This document shows positions 1 through 11,129 of a stretch of DNA of 64,000 nucleotides, piece by piece. Every line of letters starts with the position of its first letter. Positions within the stretch are counted from its first letter, which is position 1. Origin of the DNA: Aricia agestis (lineage: Eukaryota > Arthropoda > Insecta > Lepidoptera > Lycaenidae); contig NC_056408.1 in NCBI RefSeq assembly GCF_905147365.1, forward strand, positions 5,022,001 to 5,086,000. Direction: 5' to 3'. Made by a program: the position numbers and the translations under genes. Below the pieces are notes generated by a model. The model had not been told where the DNA came from and did no database searches. It saw only the letters and a list, made by a program, of their open reading frames with translations.

Positions 1-160
1 ACCGCTTGGTATATATATTTTACTGAAATTCGGAATAAAGATACTTAAAGTCTCGGGAAAGGACACAGGATATTTTTATGCAGAAAAAAATTCACGGGTT
101 TCGCGCGATAAACGAATTTTGGCGCAACGGAGTTGCGGGAGTTATCCAGTTACAAAGAAA
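1..160 (+). mobile_element. Helitron-like element, 3' part (cut by window edge)
   Basis: The words gaaattcggaataaagatac, tcgggaaaggacacagga and ggcgcaacggagttgcggg match in order the element at 23134-23614, which ends in CTAG followed by T. Here the 3' end is degraded (atccagttac) and the 5' half lies outside the window. Non-coding remnant. Confidence 0.55.
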
Positions 161-456
161 TGCTTAAAAGATGGTTAATATATCCTGAAGGATTGTTAAA
201 TTAAAATGGATAAACCTCTATAAAACCTCTATAAAAACAGGGATTCTTATTTTGCCAACATAGGAGAGTTATTTAAGCTTCCATAATTTGTATAAAAAGC
301 ATACACTATAGTTTTCCCATAGCTTAAAATATGATATATATTTATGTTTTTTAAATTACGCGACAAAAACCATTTTTTCAAACAAGCCGTTCTAAAACAT
401 ATCCAAAACGATTTTTACTTTAACGCGACGTCACCTTAATACCTATATTAGATAAA

Positions 457-458
<2 letters not shown>

Positions 459-506
<48 letters not shown>

Positions 507-511
507 TCTTA

Positions 512-575
<64 letters not shown>
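459..575. repeat. (AT)n microsatellite, two blocks
   Basis: Almost pure AT dinucleotide repeat, broken once by a short ctcttaaaa interruption near 506-514. Confidence 0.95.
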
Positions 576-577
<2 letters not shown>

Positions 578-2218
578 TAAATCACTGTCAAAAAGAATTT
601 GCTACATCAACAGATCCGTTCAAATCCAAATCTTTCTTTTTCTCTCCATCCCGTTATTCAATCCCGGAAAATTGTTGACAAATTTGCATCCAACATTGCG
701 TCAGTGAACAAAAGATTGTACATTCCAATCTGAAGATTTACAATCGCGTCAATATGATTTATCGAACATAAAAGAGGCAAGAATCAAGTCGTTCGACCAA
801 CCCGACACCATACCGTAATCCTCTTACCGTAATACGGGATGTCGACTGTCGAGCCTTTTTACGTCTACGTGATCAATAATTCAACGAAATTCGACCCTAG
901 GGGTACCGTCGTAAAGTCGAATTTAGGACGCACAAATTTTTTATTTCGATTGATATGACTTATTCTATGTATGATTTAGATACGCATCTTTGTCGCTTTA
1001 ATATGCACATAATATTTAAGGGCCATAAGCTTTGTTACAACGCCGCCTTGTAAGTAGACAATTTGGATATATTCGGATACATGATTTTATTTTTATTATG
1101 TCTGCAACAATACGTTTTGATAGCTGTGTTATTTCAATATTTTCAGGGCAATGCTACCATAATATAATTTTAATAAATGTTAGAGTTTTATCTTCTGCAG
1201 CTAAAATTCTTTGGAAAAAAATATTTTCACGCTGTCCTACATATTCCCATGATGGACAAATAACACGAACGTGTACAGAAGTGTATGTTGTCTCGTATTG
1301 ACAATAATCGTGGTGCCTTTTGCCGCAACTTTAACAACAATTATTAATTAAAAGAGCCTTGAAATTTAGTTGTCATGATAATGCATATATCGGTCCCCTT
1401 GATAATAGTAGAGGAGGGGAGGGTGCTATTTTTGTAGTTACTCGAGCGTTATGGAGACCTAGTAGGTTTTGTACATTAGGTAAAGCTGATAAAAAAATAA
1501 TAAGAGCGTTTTTTTATTTTAGCGGTGGGTTCAGAAACTGCAGCCATTTTAGGTTTTTAAAAAGAAAATATATTCAGAAAATTGCTTATTTAGGTAAATT
1601 ATAAATATATTTTAGACAACGAGGACTAAATCATTTAGTTTAGAGGAAAATAAAATATCTGCGAAGCTTAGTTAAGAAAATATGAAGCTTTATTTTTTTA
1701 TATTTTAAATTTTTAAAATGTAGGGACATTTTAAAAAGGGTTACCTAACCTTTGAATCGTCAGTGCTTTTTATAGAAGCTTCTTTGGGGTATACTAAACA
1801 TATCATATATCTTAATCTGACAGATCTAACGACATTTCAATATTCAAAAAAAAAATTTTTTTTACCCACCACCTGAGAAATCTGATTTCTATACCATAAT
1901 AACTAGACACAAAATGTCGAAAGCCTATGCAAGCTTAATTTGACACGCTCGAGCTACTCCTGAAATCCCCTCTTCCCCTCCCCAACTATAAAGACCAACT
2001 AAAAAATCTTTCGATACCAATTCATAAACCAAGTATTACGATAAATATTTAGTGCGATCATTCCTCAAAATCACCCCATGAGACGAACCCCTAAAATTTT
2101 ATGCAGCATCAGATCATTTGAAATGAAGTTGACACGATAACATAACATTCCCCATCGTCACATAACAGGCACTGCTCTTTCCCGTCACGTAGACGTCACA
2201 TTTTGTATCTTATTTTGT
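576..2218. other. AT-rich region, nothing recognised
   Basis: No coding pattern, tRNA boxes, long inverted repeats or known repeat ends were recognised. The 161-458 stretch is equally featureless. Short open frames around 1032-1604 have no family resemblance and AT-driven composition. Confidence 0.5.
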
Positions 2219-2744
2219 AAAGCTGATCGCACATTTGGCAGCACCGTACGCGCCGTACGCGTCGAACGTGCACTGCATAGTACACGAAATGCCGCGCGTA
2301 CGGTGCGGGTGAATGTGCGAGGACCAAGGTTTCACATCATTTCAAACAATATTTTACGTGGGAGAGCCATGCTGCGGCACGAATGGGCCGACTCGACCGG
2401 AGAAATACCACGTTCTCACAGAAAAGCGGCGTGAAACAGCGCTTACGCTGTGTTTCGCCGAGTGAGTGAGTTTACCGGAGGCCCAATCCCCTACCCCATT
2501 CCCTTCCCTACCCTCCCCTATTCCCTTCCCATTTCTACCCTCTGCTATTACCCTATTCCCTCTTAAAAGGCCGGCAACGCACCTGCAGCTCTTCTGATGC
2601 TGCGAGTGTCCATGGGCGACGGAAGTTGCTTTCCATCAGGTGACCCGTTTGCTCGTTTGCCCCCTTATTTCATAAAAAAAAAACTAATTCTAAAATGCGG
2701 TGCGTTCGGCGCGTGCGTGCTGATAAATGTGCGATCACCTTTAA
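2219..2744. mobile_element. MITE with GATCGCACATT termini, split by a retroposon
   Basis: The left end reads agctgatcgcacatttggca and the right end, inverted, reads tgatcgcacatttatcagca. The interior is rich in CG-containing palindromic words (gtacgcg, gcgcgtacgg). A GC-rich A-tailed retroposon (2356-2683) sits in the middle. A half copy lies at 34028-34107. Confidence 0.6.
2356..2683 (+). mobile_element. GC-rich A-tailed retroposon, copy 1
   Basis: Starts ACGTGGGAGAGCCATGC and ends ttgcccccttatttcat plus an A run. It has a middle tract of ccctaccc/ttccc units of variable length, then a conserved 3' segment (cggcaacgcac, tgctgcgagtgtccatgg, ccatcaggtgacccg). Ten copies lie in this window in both orientations. 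The A-tail and constant 3' end point to a SINE-like retroposon. No convincing tRNA A and B boxes are seen, so its promoter class is open. Confidence 0.75.
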
Positions 2745-2990
2745 GGACAATTTTTTCTTCGTCCATTTTGTAACAAAAATTACTCTCCAATATTATACGC
2801 GGATGGACACGGTATCTTTACGATTATCCTACGCAGTGGACATTAAATCGGTTCATCGTTATCATCAGCTTATCACCGACTACTTCTGAAAGTAGGCCCA
2901 TTACAATGAGCGCCAACCATCACAATCTCGAGGAGTCCTCATCCATCCGATCTACTGCCCGCCACCTTCTTCTTCTTCAAATCGTCAGTC

Positions 2991-3035
2991 CATTGAGATG
3001 CAGGGAGTCCTACGTAGGACACCCTGCATCTCAAT
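2991..3035. repeat. Near-perfect palindrome
   Basis: The arms cattgagatgcaggg and ccctgcatctcaat enclose gtcctacgtaggac, itself a palindrome, so the whole stretch can form one long hairpin or a cruciform. The rest of 2745-3282 shows nothing recognisable. Confidence 0.85.
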
Positions 3036-3282
3036 ACGAATATTGGTGTACCGGAGCCAGTAATTGGTGTGACACGAAAAATGTAATTTTGTAACCTATA
3101 TATTCCTAGATTTCCTAGTTTATAAGAAACAAAAAAGCAACATCTCAGGAGAATCGACGAAAGGAATATGAATTGGGTACAGAGCATACCTGTACACGCT
3201 GATTAATTTCTGGGTGTACCTCCAAAAATTTTAACTTTTCTAGAAAAGGTAGGGTATAGTTTAGGTACGAGAGCCATAGAAC

Positions 3283-3422
3283 GAATATTTTTTTTTACTA
3301 TCAAGTAATTTTTTTGTGAGTAGCTTCATTTTGATAAGACGAACAACATTTTTTTGCGAAAAGTCTCGAAAGTGGTAGTTAACAGAGGTAGAAAGGATTT
3401 CATACTTTGAATTGATGGTCCT
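3283..3422 (+). mobile_element. One arm of a foldback MITE (family of 62530-62815)
   Basis: Words actatcaagtaat, gtgagtagcttcattttgat, aagacgaacaacatt and gtagaaaggatttcat match in order the left arm of the complete foldback at 62530-62815. The second arm is absent. Confidence 0.7.
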
Positions 3423-3621
3423 AAAATATCCAGGACTGTTTTATTTGTAGGACAATGTTACTCTTAAATTATATGACTACTAATCTATCAATATACAAAA
3501 AATCAGCTCGTTAGGGTTCTGTTATAGGGTTCTGTAATCAACAAAACTTGGCTGACTACTGAACCATAAAACGGAACCCAGATTTACCTTGAACACAAAA
3601 AGCTTGCAAAACACTGTCCTA

Positions 3622-3782
3622 GGCCGGTATAAATAGTCAGTACTCAAGATGCATCTCGGTCTCAAGACACGGTTCAGTTCAGTTCAGTGATTGGTCCAAA
3701 TTTTGACAGCCAACCAATCACAGAGCCGAACCGCCTCTTGAGACCGGGTCGCATCTTAAGCACTGACTATTTATACCAGCCC
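3622..3782. mobile_element. MITE, TIR GGCCGGTATAAATAGTCAG
   Basis: Inverted termini ggccggtataaatagtcag and ctgactatttataccagccc extend inward through gatgc...ggtctcaagac. Flanks are cta and taa, close to the TAA/TTA target duplication of PIF/Harbinger-type elements. Confidence 0.75.
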
Positions 3783-3785
3783 TAA

Positions 3786-4514
3786 AGTATGCTACGTTTG
3801 CCTAATCCTGATGTCTACTTAGTATATCAATTCTCTTGAAATCAAAACAAGAACTACCCACAACTGGGCTAGACACTCGAAACGAAATATTTGCACTTTA
3901 AATACAATCGGCAACCGTTTTCACCGTATTGAATGTCAGCTAAGTTTATTTAGGTGGAAATATGAGCTACAATAATGTTTGCTGTTTAGAGTGGTTCAGT
4001 TGTCAACACCAGTGCTGGCGGCCAGCCAATTGTTTCGCTTTTTAGGCCTCACATATAAATTACCGAATTATACGGGCGCCGGTGAAATACAATGTTTGTT
4101 AAATATTGTATTGTTAGGGATGTAAATATTAATTTAAAGAGGTCAAGAGCCGGTCGTATATTGAATGGGAGGGTGCGGAATTCGAAATTCCTCCAGGACC
4201 TCTTCAGACCAAAAAGTAATGTTGTAATAATATTTTAAATAAAACAACCGAATTCCATATTCCGTATCTCAAAAACTACTGAACCGATTTTGATGAAACC
4301 TATTGAACATGTGTTCCCTAAGTTGTACAAAACCTAGTATCTACAATAAAAAAGATTATATAAATACATACCACACATACATACACACACTTCTGAAATT
4401 TGGCACATTTGTTCCGACGCTGATATAGACTAACATATTAGGTGTAGGAAAACTTGGCAGTTCGGGAAATATTACATATTAATATACACGGGTCGAATTA
4501 ATAGCCTCCTTTTT
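3786..4514. other. Unassigned intergenic DNA with repeat scraps
   Basis: Around 4258-4330 the words actgaaccgattttgatgaa and ttccctaagttgtac resemble the interior of Helitron-like repeats. No ends are visible. Nothing else recognised. Confidence 0.4.
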
Positions 4515-4921
4515 AGGGTTCCGTACCCAAAGGGTAAAAACGGGACCCTATTAGTAAGACTTCGTTGCCTGTCCGCCTGTCTGTCTCCAGGCTGTATCTC
4601 AAGAACCGCTATAGCTAGACTTCTGAAATTTTCACAAATTGTGTATATCTGATGCCGACAACAAATTCTGAAAACAAATAAAATTAATATTTAAGGGGGG
4701 TTCCCATACAACAAATGTGATTTTTTCGGCCTTTTTTGCTCTAAGTATATTAATAGTGGCAAGAGGTAGGCAATTAAATTTTTCACACATTCTTCTGTTA
4801 TACTATTACTAGCTATTTCACCGAGCTTTGCTCAATATTGACAAAACACGAATAAAAAGACATTTTCTAAAAATGATTCCTAGCTAGATCGATTTATCGC
4901 CCCCGAAACCCGAGCAATTCT

Positions 4922-5019
<98 letters not shown>

Positions 5020-5190
5020 ATATATAAGATAAGATAAGATAATATTGCTATATATATAAGATAAGATGTACTTTAATATTTAACAATAACATTAAAATAA
5101 AATAAAAATTTAATTCTTAGCCTATTTTTGTTCCGTATCAGTACGGAACCCTTCGTCCGCGAGTCCGACTCGCACTTGGCTGATTTTATT
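4515..5190 (+). mobile_element. AGGGTTCCGTACCC repeat, copy 1, expanded by (AT)n
   Basis: Starts agggttccgtacccaaaggg and ends near gcgagtccgactcgcacttg. Between lie tgtctgtctccaggctgta, gaaattttcacaaattgtgt and ttcccatacaa. Copy 2 is at 32346-32602 with 33300-33372, and copy 3 (minus) at 41928-42178. The family is a common type in lepidopteran DNA; its transposon class cannot be decided here. Confidence 0.65.
4923..5015. repeat. (AT)n microsatellite
   Basis: About 90 bp of AT dinucleotides inside the AGGGTTCCG repeat, followed by short gataa repeats (5028-5065). Confidence 0.95.
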
Positions 5191-5515
5191 TTAATCTGTT
5201 GAAAATGAAGAAGTTAAAGTCACACATACATAAGATCAGTAGGGATTAGCAACTTTTACAATGTATGTAGTTCTTCCCAACTTACCTACCTTACGCTCGG
5301 AATGAAATATCTAGTTGTATCCTTGATTAAATCCGTTAGCGTATTGTTCCTAAAATTGCCAATCCCTGGGATTGAGATTGCTTTTATTGCCAAACACTTG
5401 GCAAATACTTACGAGTATGAACTCCTAAAGAACGAAAGCTCTCCTAGAAATCGGCATGAATAGAAGAATATAATATTTTGAATAAGCTTCTATAATCATG
5501 AAATATACTTTACAG
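5191..5515. other. Unassigned; possible intron upstream of candidate gene exons
   Basis: No repeat family recognised. If the exon at 5516 is real this would be intron, because that exon opens with one base completing a codon from upstream. No upstream coding exon was found. Confidence 0.35.
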
Positions 5516-8500
5516 GATGACCTTCATCTCTATTGCACCAAAATGGAGTAGGTATCCCTTGAGAACCGTACACTTTTCCGAGATAAAAACTATAACTACC
5601 AATTTTAAATTGAATCGTTTCGCGGTCTAAGCCTAAAGATAGGATAAATAAATTATTATATTTTCGCATTTAACTATATTTTTGTAAAAGTAAATAATAT
5701 AATATTTTATTACAGTTCACTAAATTATTATTATTATTATATTAATATAATAATATCTATGTACTCTTCACACCACGTCAATCTGGCCCCGTGCTAAGTA
5801 CCTTGAAAGAAGGACTTGTGTTACAGGTACCAGACGACATATTTAATACACATCCAGACCCGGGAACATTGAAAACTTTTTGTTCCGTCAGCGGGGTTCG
5901 AACCCGCGACCCCCGGCTTGAGCTGCCCCACACTAAACCAATAATTGAGCCACAGAGGTTGTCAAATTATATTTACTTAAAATTATTAAAAGCATCCGTG
6001 AAAGAAGTTAACAATAAGGGCTTTCAGCTAAATGTCAGGATGTGGGATGAGATTATCAAAGAAACCAACCCAAAAAAGTTTAATTATAAGTAACTAAACA
6101 AATCTGTCCCAACAAACCCATCCTATTATCCATTACAAGCAACTAGTCCTGTTTTAGATCCTACTTAATTCCGAAGTCACAAACAGACAAAACTTTGTAT
6201 ATATATTTAGAACTAACTTATTGTGAACTATTCGTCGGGCGTCCTTTAGCTAACATTAAGCCTGGCTTTGTGCCTAGACTGACCTCAACAAAGGAACTTC
6301 TTAGTGAAAACATCCCTTATTTATTACAAAACTTCGCCATTGACAAAATTATACCCCGTTTATCATTTCAGATGGGCGTGGTAATAAAAAGTAGTGGGGG
6401 AATAAAAAACATTATTCGGCCTTTATAACAACGGATTTTGACAAACTTTTAACATTACTTTACAATACCACTGTTGCAATGAAATAAGGCAAAGGTAACT
6501 TGATTTTTTGGGGGCTCCGAAGCAGGAATCAAATCAAAAAAGTCGAGAGCTCTTAACCATCTAGATTCTAGAACACTAGACTACTGAGGCTCTAGACCAG
6601 GGGTCACCAAATGGCGGACCGCGGTCCGCATCCGGACCGCCGACCCATTGTGTGCGGACCAAGCATGTTCTTCTTTAAAAATTAATTTCAGTCTCGACAT
6701 ACTGATGAACTTGTAGCAACAAGAATTGACACTTTTCTCATTGATACAAATAAACACCTTTGTAATTTCCGTAATGACATTTGTTTAATAAATATTTTTT
6801 TAAATATTGTGTGGACCGCGAAGGTCATTTTATTTCTTAAAACTGACCCCGAGCGAAACTAATTGGTGACCCCTGCTCTAGACTCTAGTGTAGTCCTAAG
6901 TATGTACTTAATGCAGGGTGTATTACTTGTACTATTATCTATTCTGTGGTATAACTATACTTAGTACTTAAGTATAATATGCTACTGTAATATTATGACT
7001 TCTGTAATATTACAGAAGGTAGGATCTAAGATAGGAACCGACATATTCTTATACAAAGCATAATATCGTAATTTATATGTACGAAAACGTACTCTTGAAT
7101 TAGAATAATCACCAACCATGTTTCATATGCGCTCTTTGAAATCGTAAGAAGCGTTGTAAGAAAAGTAATTGTAGCAAATCCTACGCCGCAGCAAATTCTG
7201 CAACCGCAATTAGTTAACTGGCTTGTTGCTTGCTTCTACAAATTACACTGAAAATTCAAAACAGAATGTGTTTCTACGAGACATTTTATAAGTATGTAAC
7301 TTGTGCATTATGTAATTTAACTAATGAGGTTAATATTTATGTAGTATGAAGGCAGAAGGTATTCTTATCCAAATTCCATAAAAATAATTTAATTACACGT
7401 GGGAAAGCCATGCTTCGGCACGAATGGGCCGGCTCGACCGGAGAAATACCACGTTTTCACAGAAAACCGGCATGTAACGGTGCTCGCGCTGTGTTTCGCC
7501 GAGTGAGTGAGTTTACCGGAGGCCCAATCCCCTACCCTTCTCTATCCTCCTCTATTCCCTTCCCTTCCTTACCCTCCCCTATTACTCTGATCCCTCTTAA
7601 AAGGCCGGCAACGCACTTGCAGCTCTTCTGATACTGCGAGTGTATATAGTCCATGGGCGACGGAAGTTGCTTTCCATCAGGTGACCCGTTTGCTCGTTCG
7701 CCCCCTTATTTCATAAAAAAAAATTTAAAAATTGCTGTTTAAATATTTTTTTCCTAAAAAAATATTTTGTAAGTTATGCATCTTCAAAACGTTTAGAAGA
7801 TTTCAATAATTTAAACATTCGCTATTCAGGTGTAGCTGCAAATACAATCTACTATAGGCTAATATAATGAAGGCATTTTAAGAAACAAGTAAAGAATGTC
7901 AAAATAATTGGAGTATGTTAATATTATCTAAGACTCTATTTTCCTATTTTGTTCTCTTTATTATTAACTTGTTACATAGGTAACATTTATGAACACTAAT
8001 AAAACAATATTTGCGTGCACTTTTTCCACTATATTAAGAAATTATTAACAAATTACACGACCGGTTTCGAAATTAATCATCTTCAGGTGTGATTTAATTT
8101 CGAAACCGGTCGTGTAATTCGTTAATAATTTCTTAATATAGTGGAAAAAGTGCACGCAAATATTGTTTTATTAGTGTTTAATATGCATTTCCACCAAGAA
8201 CCACCGGTACAATCAATTACAAACATTTATGAAAACCCTGGCACCTTAAATGAAGAATTTCCGTACCTTAATATTAGTCAATATCATTACAAATTAACTT
8301 ATGACAAGGGTAAAAGCCATATTAATGAAGTTAGAGGAACCACCAAACCGTGCCAACTCCTTTGTATATTAGTCTTGGAAACCATTTAATTGTTGCGGCC
8401 TTGTTATTAAAATTCACAACTTAATTGTGAAGTTTAATAATATTGGTAAATTATGTATGATTAAGGTTTTTTTTTTTTTTTTTTTTTTTTTTATGAAATA

Positions 8501-9928
8501 AGGGGGCAAACGAGCATACGGGTCACCTGATGGAAAGCAACTTCCGTCGCCCATGGACACTCGCAGCATCAGAAGAGCTGCATGTGCGTTGCCGGCCTTT
8601 TAAGAGGGAATAGGGTAATAGGGGAGGGTAGGGAAGGAAAGGGAATAGGGGAGGGTAGGAAAGGGAATAGGGTAGGGGATTGGGCCTCCGGTAAACTCAC
8701 TCACTCAGTGAAACACAGCGCAAGCGCTGTTTCACGCCGGTTTTCTGTGAGAACGTGGTATTTATCCGGTCGAGCCGGCCCATTCGTGCCGAAGCATGGC
8801 TCTCCCACGTATAATTGGTAATGATTAAGGTTACATTAAAATGACTTGATGGTTGGTAGTGTCATCTTAGGGGGAAGAGTAAAAAACTGATAATTAAAAT
8901 CTAACTCATATTATTATAGCTGTTACAACTGCTTGACACGCTCATGGAAAATGCTTATGAGAGGATGGTGAAGCGTCCATATAAAAAACGAAAAAAAATT
9001 AATATAAAAAATGAGACAAAAAAAGGTTCAGCGAAATCAGAAAAGCCCATAGACGCGTCTTTAATGGAAATAAAAAAATATGTGGTGTGGTAAGTTTCTT
9101 AAAGATAACGTTTTTATTATTAAAAGAATATAATTATAAAAAAAAATACGTTCATTCTTCACTATAAGAATGAATATTATATTTTAGAGATTCAAATGTC
9201 TACGCTACTCAAGTTTCATTGAGATTAAAACTAAAGTAAAACACATTATTTCAACACTTAACACCCTATTACCCGTAACGTTCATGTAACAGTATAAAAC
9301 TCCTCTAACAAAGGGACATTTTCAATCTAACAGCACCGAATGGCTTTGTAATTACTTACTTTACATACAGATAGACTTCACTACACTCCGAGATATTTTA
9401 CCTCAGAGTTTGTTGCAAAACGATCCTTATGACCAAAGTATTAAGGTTCCATCAGATAACTCTGCACCGAAAACGCATCTCAGCTCGTTAAAATTAAATG
9501 TATTTTAACGGATATTACATATTACACGGTAAATTTACAAGTCTTCTAGAGTATAAACTAAATTTCAAATAGTCCCTGCGTTCTGCTTTTTCGCGTAGCA
9601 AAACCTGCAGGCTAAGCATGGTCACCATAGAAGCGGTTCTTTCTACGGAAAAATAGACAAAATGAGTTAGACAAAGAAAATCCGCCATTTTGTCACCAAA
9701 ATCTGTCAGTTTCATTCATTCCCGTTTCCAATGTTGCTATGCTAAGCCTGTTGAGAGAGAATTTCTTTCTACGGAAGAGTAGACAAAGTGACAGATAAAA
9801 AAATCTCTTTAGTATTTTATATCATTTTATTGTGCATATTGCTGTGCTTTCAGGGTGCAGATTTAAAAAGAGATTTAAAATTAACTTACTTTCATTCTCA
9901 ATCCGGTATAGAACATCATGATCTGTAA
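5516..9928 (+). CDS. Candidate uncharacterised multi-exon gene (5' end missing; possibly a pseudogene)
   Basis: Seen: protein-like segments bounded by splice signals. Exons: 5516-5551 (acceptor tactttacag, donor gtatcc); 5716-5728 plus 5971-6089, split by a SINE (donor gtaact); 6158-6390 (acceptor cctgttttag, donor gtagtg); 8199-8329 (weak donor gttaga); 8920-9089 (donor gtaagt); 9188-9235 (donor gtaaaa); 9371-9499 (acceptor ctttacatacag); 9854-9928 (acceptor gctgtgctttcag, stop TAA). Phases agree across the first three exons, including a 68-bp intron at 6090-6157. They also agree, with weaker sites, into 8199 and 8920, and again across the last three. The 9089/9188 junction fails: tg plus a gives TGA, or the phase is wrong. 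The product would be about 315 residues, without visible signal peptide, membrane segment or known motif. Segments include MWDEIIKETNPKKF, ELFVGRPLANIKPGF and a Lys/Arg-rich run, RPYKKRKK. No family recognised. Without RNA this is a hypothesis. Confidence 0.4.
5729..5963 (-). mobile_element. tRNA-derived SINE (family S1) inserted in a candidate exon
   Basis: On the minus strand it opens cctctgtggctcaattat, has a B box-like GGGTTCGAACCCCGC (complement of about 5893-5907), then the family body (ggaacaaaaagtttt, gtaacacaagtccttc, ggccagattgacgtggtgtg) and ends in an ATT-rich tail. Flanking aaattat (5722-5728, 5964-5970) is a likely target duplication. It lies 12 bases inside the exon proposed at 5716. 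Together with one duplication it adds 242 bases, which would shift the frame. Confidence 0.8.
6598..6875. mobile_element. hAT-type MITE with perfect 8-bp target duplication
   Basis: The ends are CAGGGGTCACCAAATGG and, inverted, CAGGGGTCACCAATTAG. The flanking octamer ctctagac occurs at 6590-6597 and 6876-6883. Eight-bp duplications and CAGGGG-type TIRs are hallmarks of hAT elements. No transposase. A second copy lies at 19949-20283. Confidence 0.92.
6884..7396. other. Intron or intergenic DNA, nothing recognised
   Basis: AT-rich, with no repeat ends or coding pattern seen. It would be intron of the candidate gene at 5516-9928. Confidence 0.4.
7397..7723 (+). mobile_element. GC-rich A-tailed retroposon, copy 2
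   Basis: Full-length copy, from acgtgggaaagccatgc to a terminal A run after ttatttcat. A possible AT-rich target duplication (aatttaa) flanks it. It carries a 6-bp tatata insertion in the tgcgagtgt...ccatgg segment. Confidence 0.8.
7992..8178. mobile_element. Foldback MITE with about 80-bp arms
   Basis: The left arm (aacactaataaaacaatatt ... cgaccggtttcgaaatta) is the near-exact inverse of the right arm ending in tgttttattagtgtt. The roughly 20-bp loop holds atcatcttcaggtg. The right arm ends 20 bases before the exon proposed at 8199, so it could supply part of that exon's polypyrimidine tract. Confidence 0.9.
8467..8810 (-). mobile_element. GC-rich A-tailed retroposon, copy 3
   Basis: The minus-strand A-tail appears as a T run (8467-8492), then atgaaataaggg. 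The 5' end is gctctcccacgt. A target duplication atgattaagg is seen at 8456-8465 and 8820-8829, with about 10 extra bases beyond the 5' end. Long flanking duplication plus poly(A) indicate insertion by target-primed reverse transcription. Confidence 0.85.
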
Positions 9929-9980
9929 CAAAAACAATTTATTAGTGATAAGTAAGTACATCAACATTGTAAGTAAATTC

Positions 9981-10069
9981 GTTAGACCTGAGAATAGGTT
10001 TTTATCTACTTTTTATATTGATACTAGAAATAATTTATATGGCGAAACAACACTTGCCGGGTCAGCTAG
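9981..10069 (+). mobile_element. Helitron-like 3' end (family H2)
   Basis: The words agacctgagaataggttttt, tatattgatactagaaataa and ccgggtcagctag|t match 61612-61795. It ends CTAG before T, as Helitrons do. The 5' end is not seen. If the candidate gene is real, this lies in or just after its 3' untranslated region. Confidence 0.6.
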
Positions 10070-10234
10070 TTAGTTCAATAAATTCGTACGTGTTGCCTAA
10101 TTTTTCTCATAATTCAAGACGTAGGTAAGTAACAAAACATTTTATAACATAACGTCAATTACACATTTTTCTCTTATAATAATTTGAACAAACCTTGTAA
10201 CTTATACCTACTACATCATTTGGTTAGTAGGCTA

Positions 10235-10320
10235 TACATAAAATCCACATTTTTTTATTTCAAATAATTTTCCCGGCCCTAAAGCATAAAAACATGCTCC
10301 TCTTGTTAGTTACCCACTTT
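10235..10320 (+). repeat. Dispersed repeat P, copy 1
   Basis: Shares taaaatccacattttt, aataattttcccgg (10263-10276), ctaaagc and gttagttacccactt with copies at 48210-48310 and 55715-55800. No terminal repeats or tail are seen, so its nature is unknown. Confidence 0.5.
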
Positions 10321-10737
10321 TAAACTGTACGCAGTTTAAACTGTATGTCTATGGTCTTCTTATTTTTCTAATATACTGTATTCTTTTTGTACTTTCGGAT
10401 CAGCCTGTCCAAATTGCCTGTTGTTGATAATTAATCAAATCATTTCTGTGCGACTAAACAAAGATTAACCACGGCGGGCTTAGAGGCTTAAATCGCTAAT
10501 CTTAAAAACAACTGACCCGTTCAAATTCGCCACTAATCTTGCGGATTGTAATTTAATTATTTTAATTACGTTTAAGGCCGACATTAAAACTCGGGCTACT
10601 GTTTATGTTGATGGATGGCCATGAAAATGGTTTAATAATACAGATGATTCAATATTTTGTTGTTTACTCATGATTGAGTATATTCGCTACTACTTTGATT
10701 TCAATCCGAAGCTGGTCTGGAAGAAAAAACCAAACCA
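10321..10737. other. Unassigned DNA
   Basis: Nothing recognised apart from possible diverged continuation of repeat P. At 10738-10795 a short minus-strand scrap (atagtgcccaagtatgtgcgc) of SINE family S2 follows. Confidence 0.4.
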
Positions 10738-10984
10738 AAATTATTTTATAGTGCCCAAGTATGTGCGCCATACACACGGTGCTTTACTCTCATGACACGA
10801 GGTGAATGTGAAGACAGCTAAGATTCATTTCTTAGGTCTCTATTTTGGATTTAAAATATTAATTATAATATAGCATTATTTAAAATATCGTCAACACTTC
10901 ATTCACTATTCTCTCAACTGAAACTTTAGATAATTCCCAACAAAATTTTAAACTTCAGTATGCACTGTAAAGCTCCAATAAGCC

Positions 10985-11129
10985 TGACACGCTTACTAGC
11001 ACGTACTTACACTCAACATGTACTTACACTTACTAAAACGTACTTATACTAACAAGTAATTTTTTAGTAATCAGGCTTTTACTCACAAGACACACGTGAT
11101 TTCACTCGCTAACACGTACTTACGGTCAC
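10985..11129 (+). repeat. Degenerate tandem repeat of ACACGTACTTACACTTACTA type
   Basis: Units such as ctagcacgtacttacact, actaaaacgtacttatact and ctaacacgtacttacg recur about every 20-25 bp. One unit reappears on the far side of the SINE (11833-11852), so the SINE inserted into this array. Confidence 0.65.

Noticed and set aside
10985..11129. CRISPR-like spacing of short repeats
   Set aside because: Units are degenerate and contiguous, without unique spacers, and the DNA is eukaryotic.
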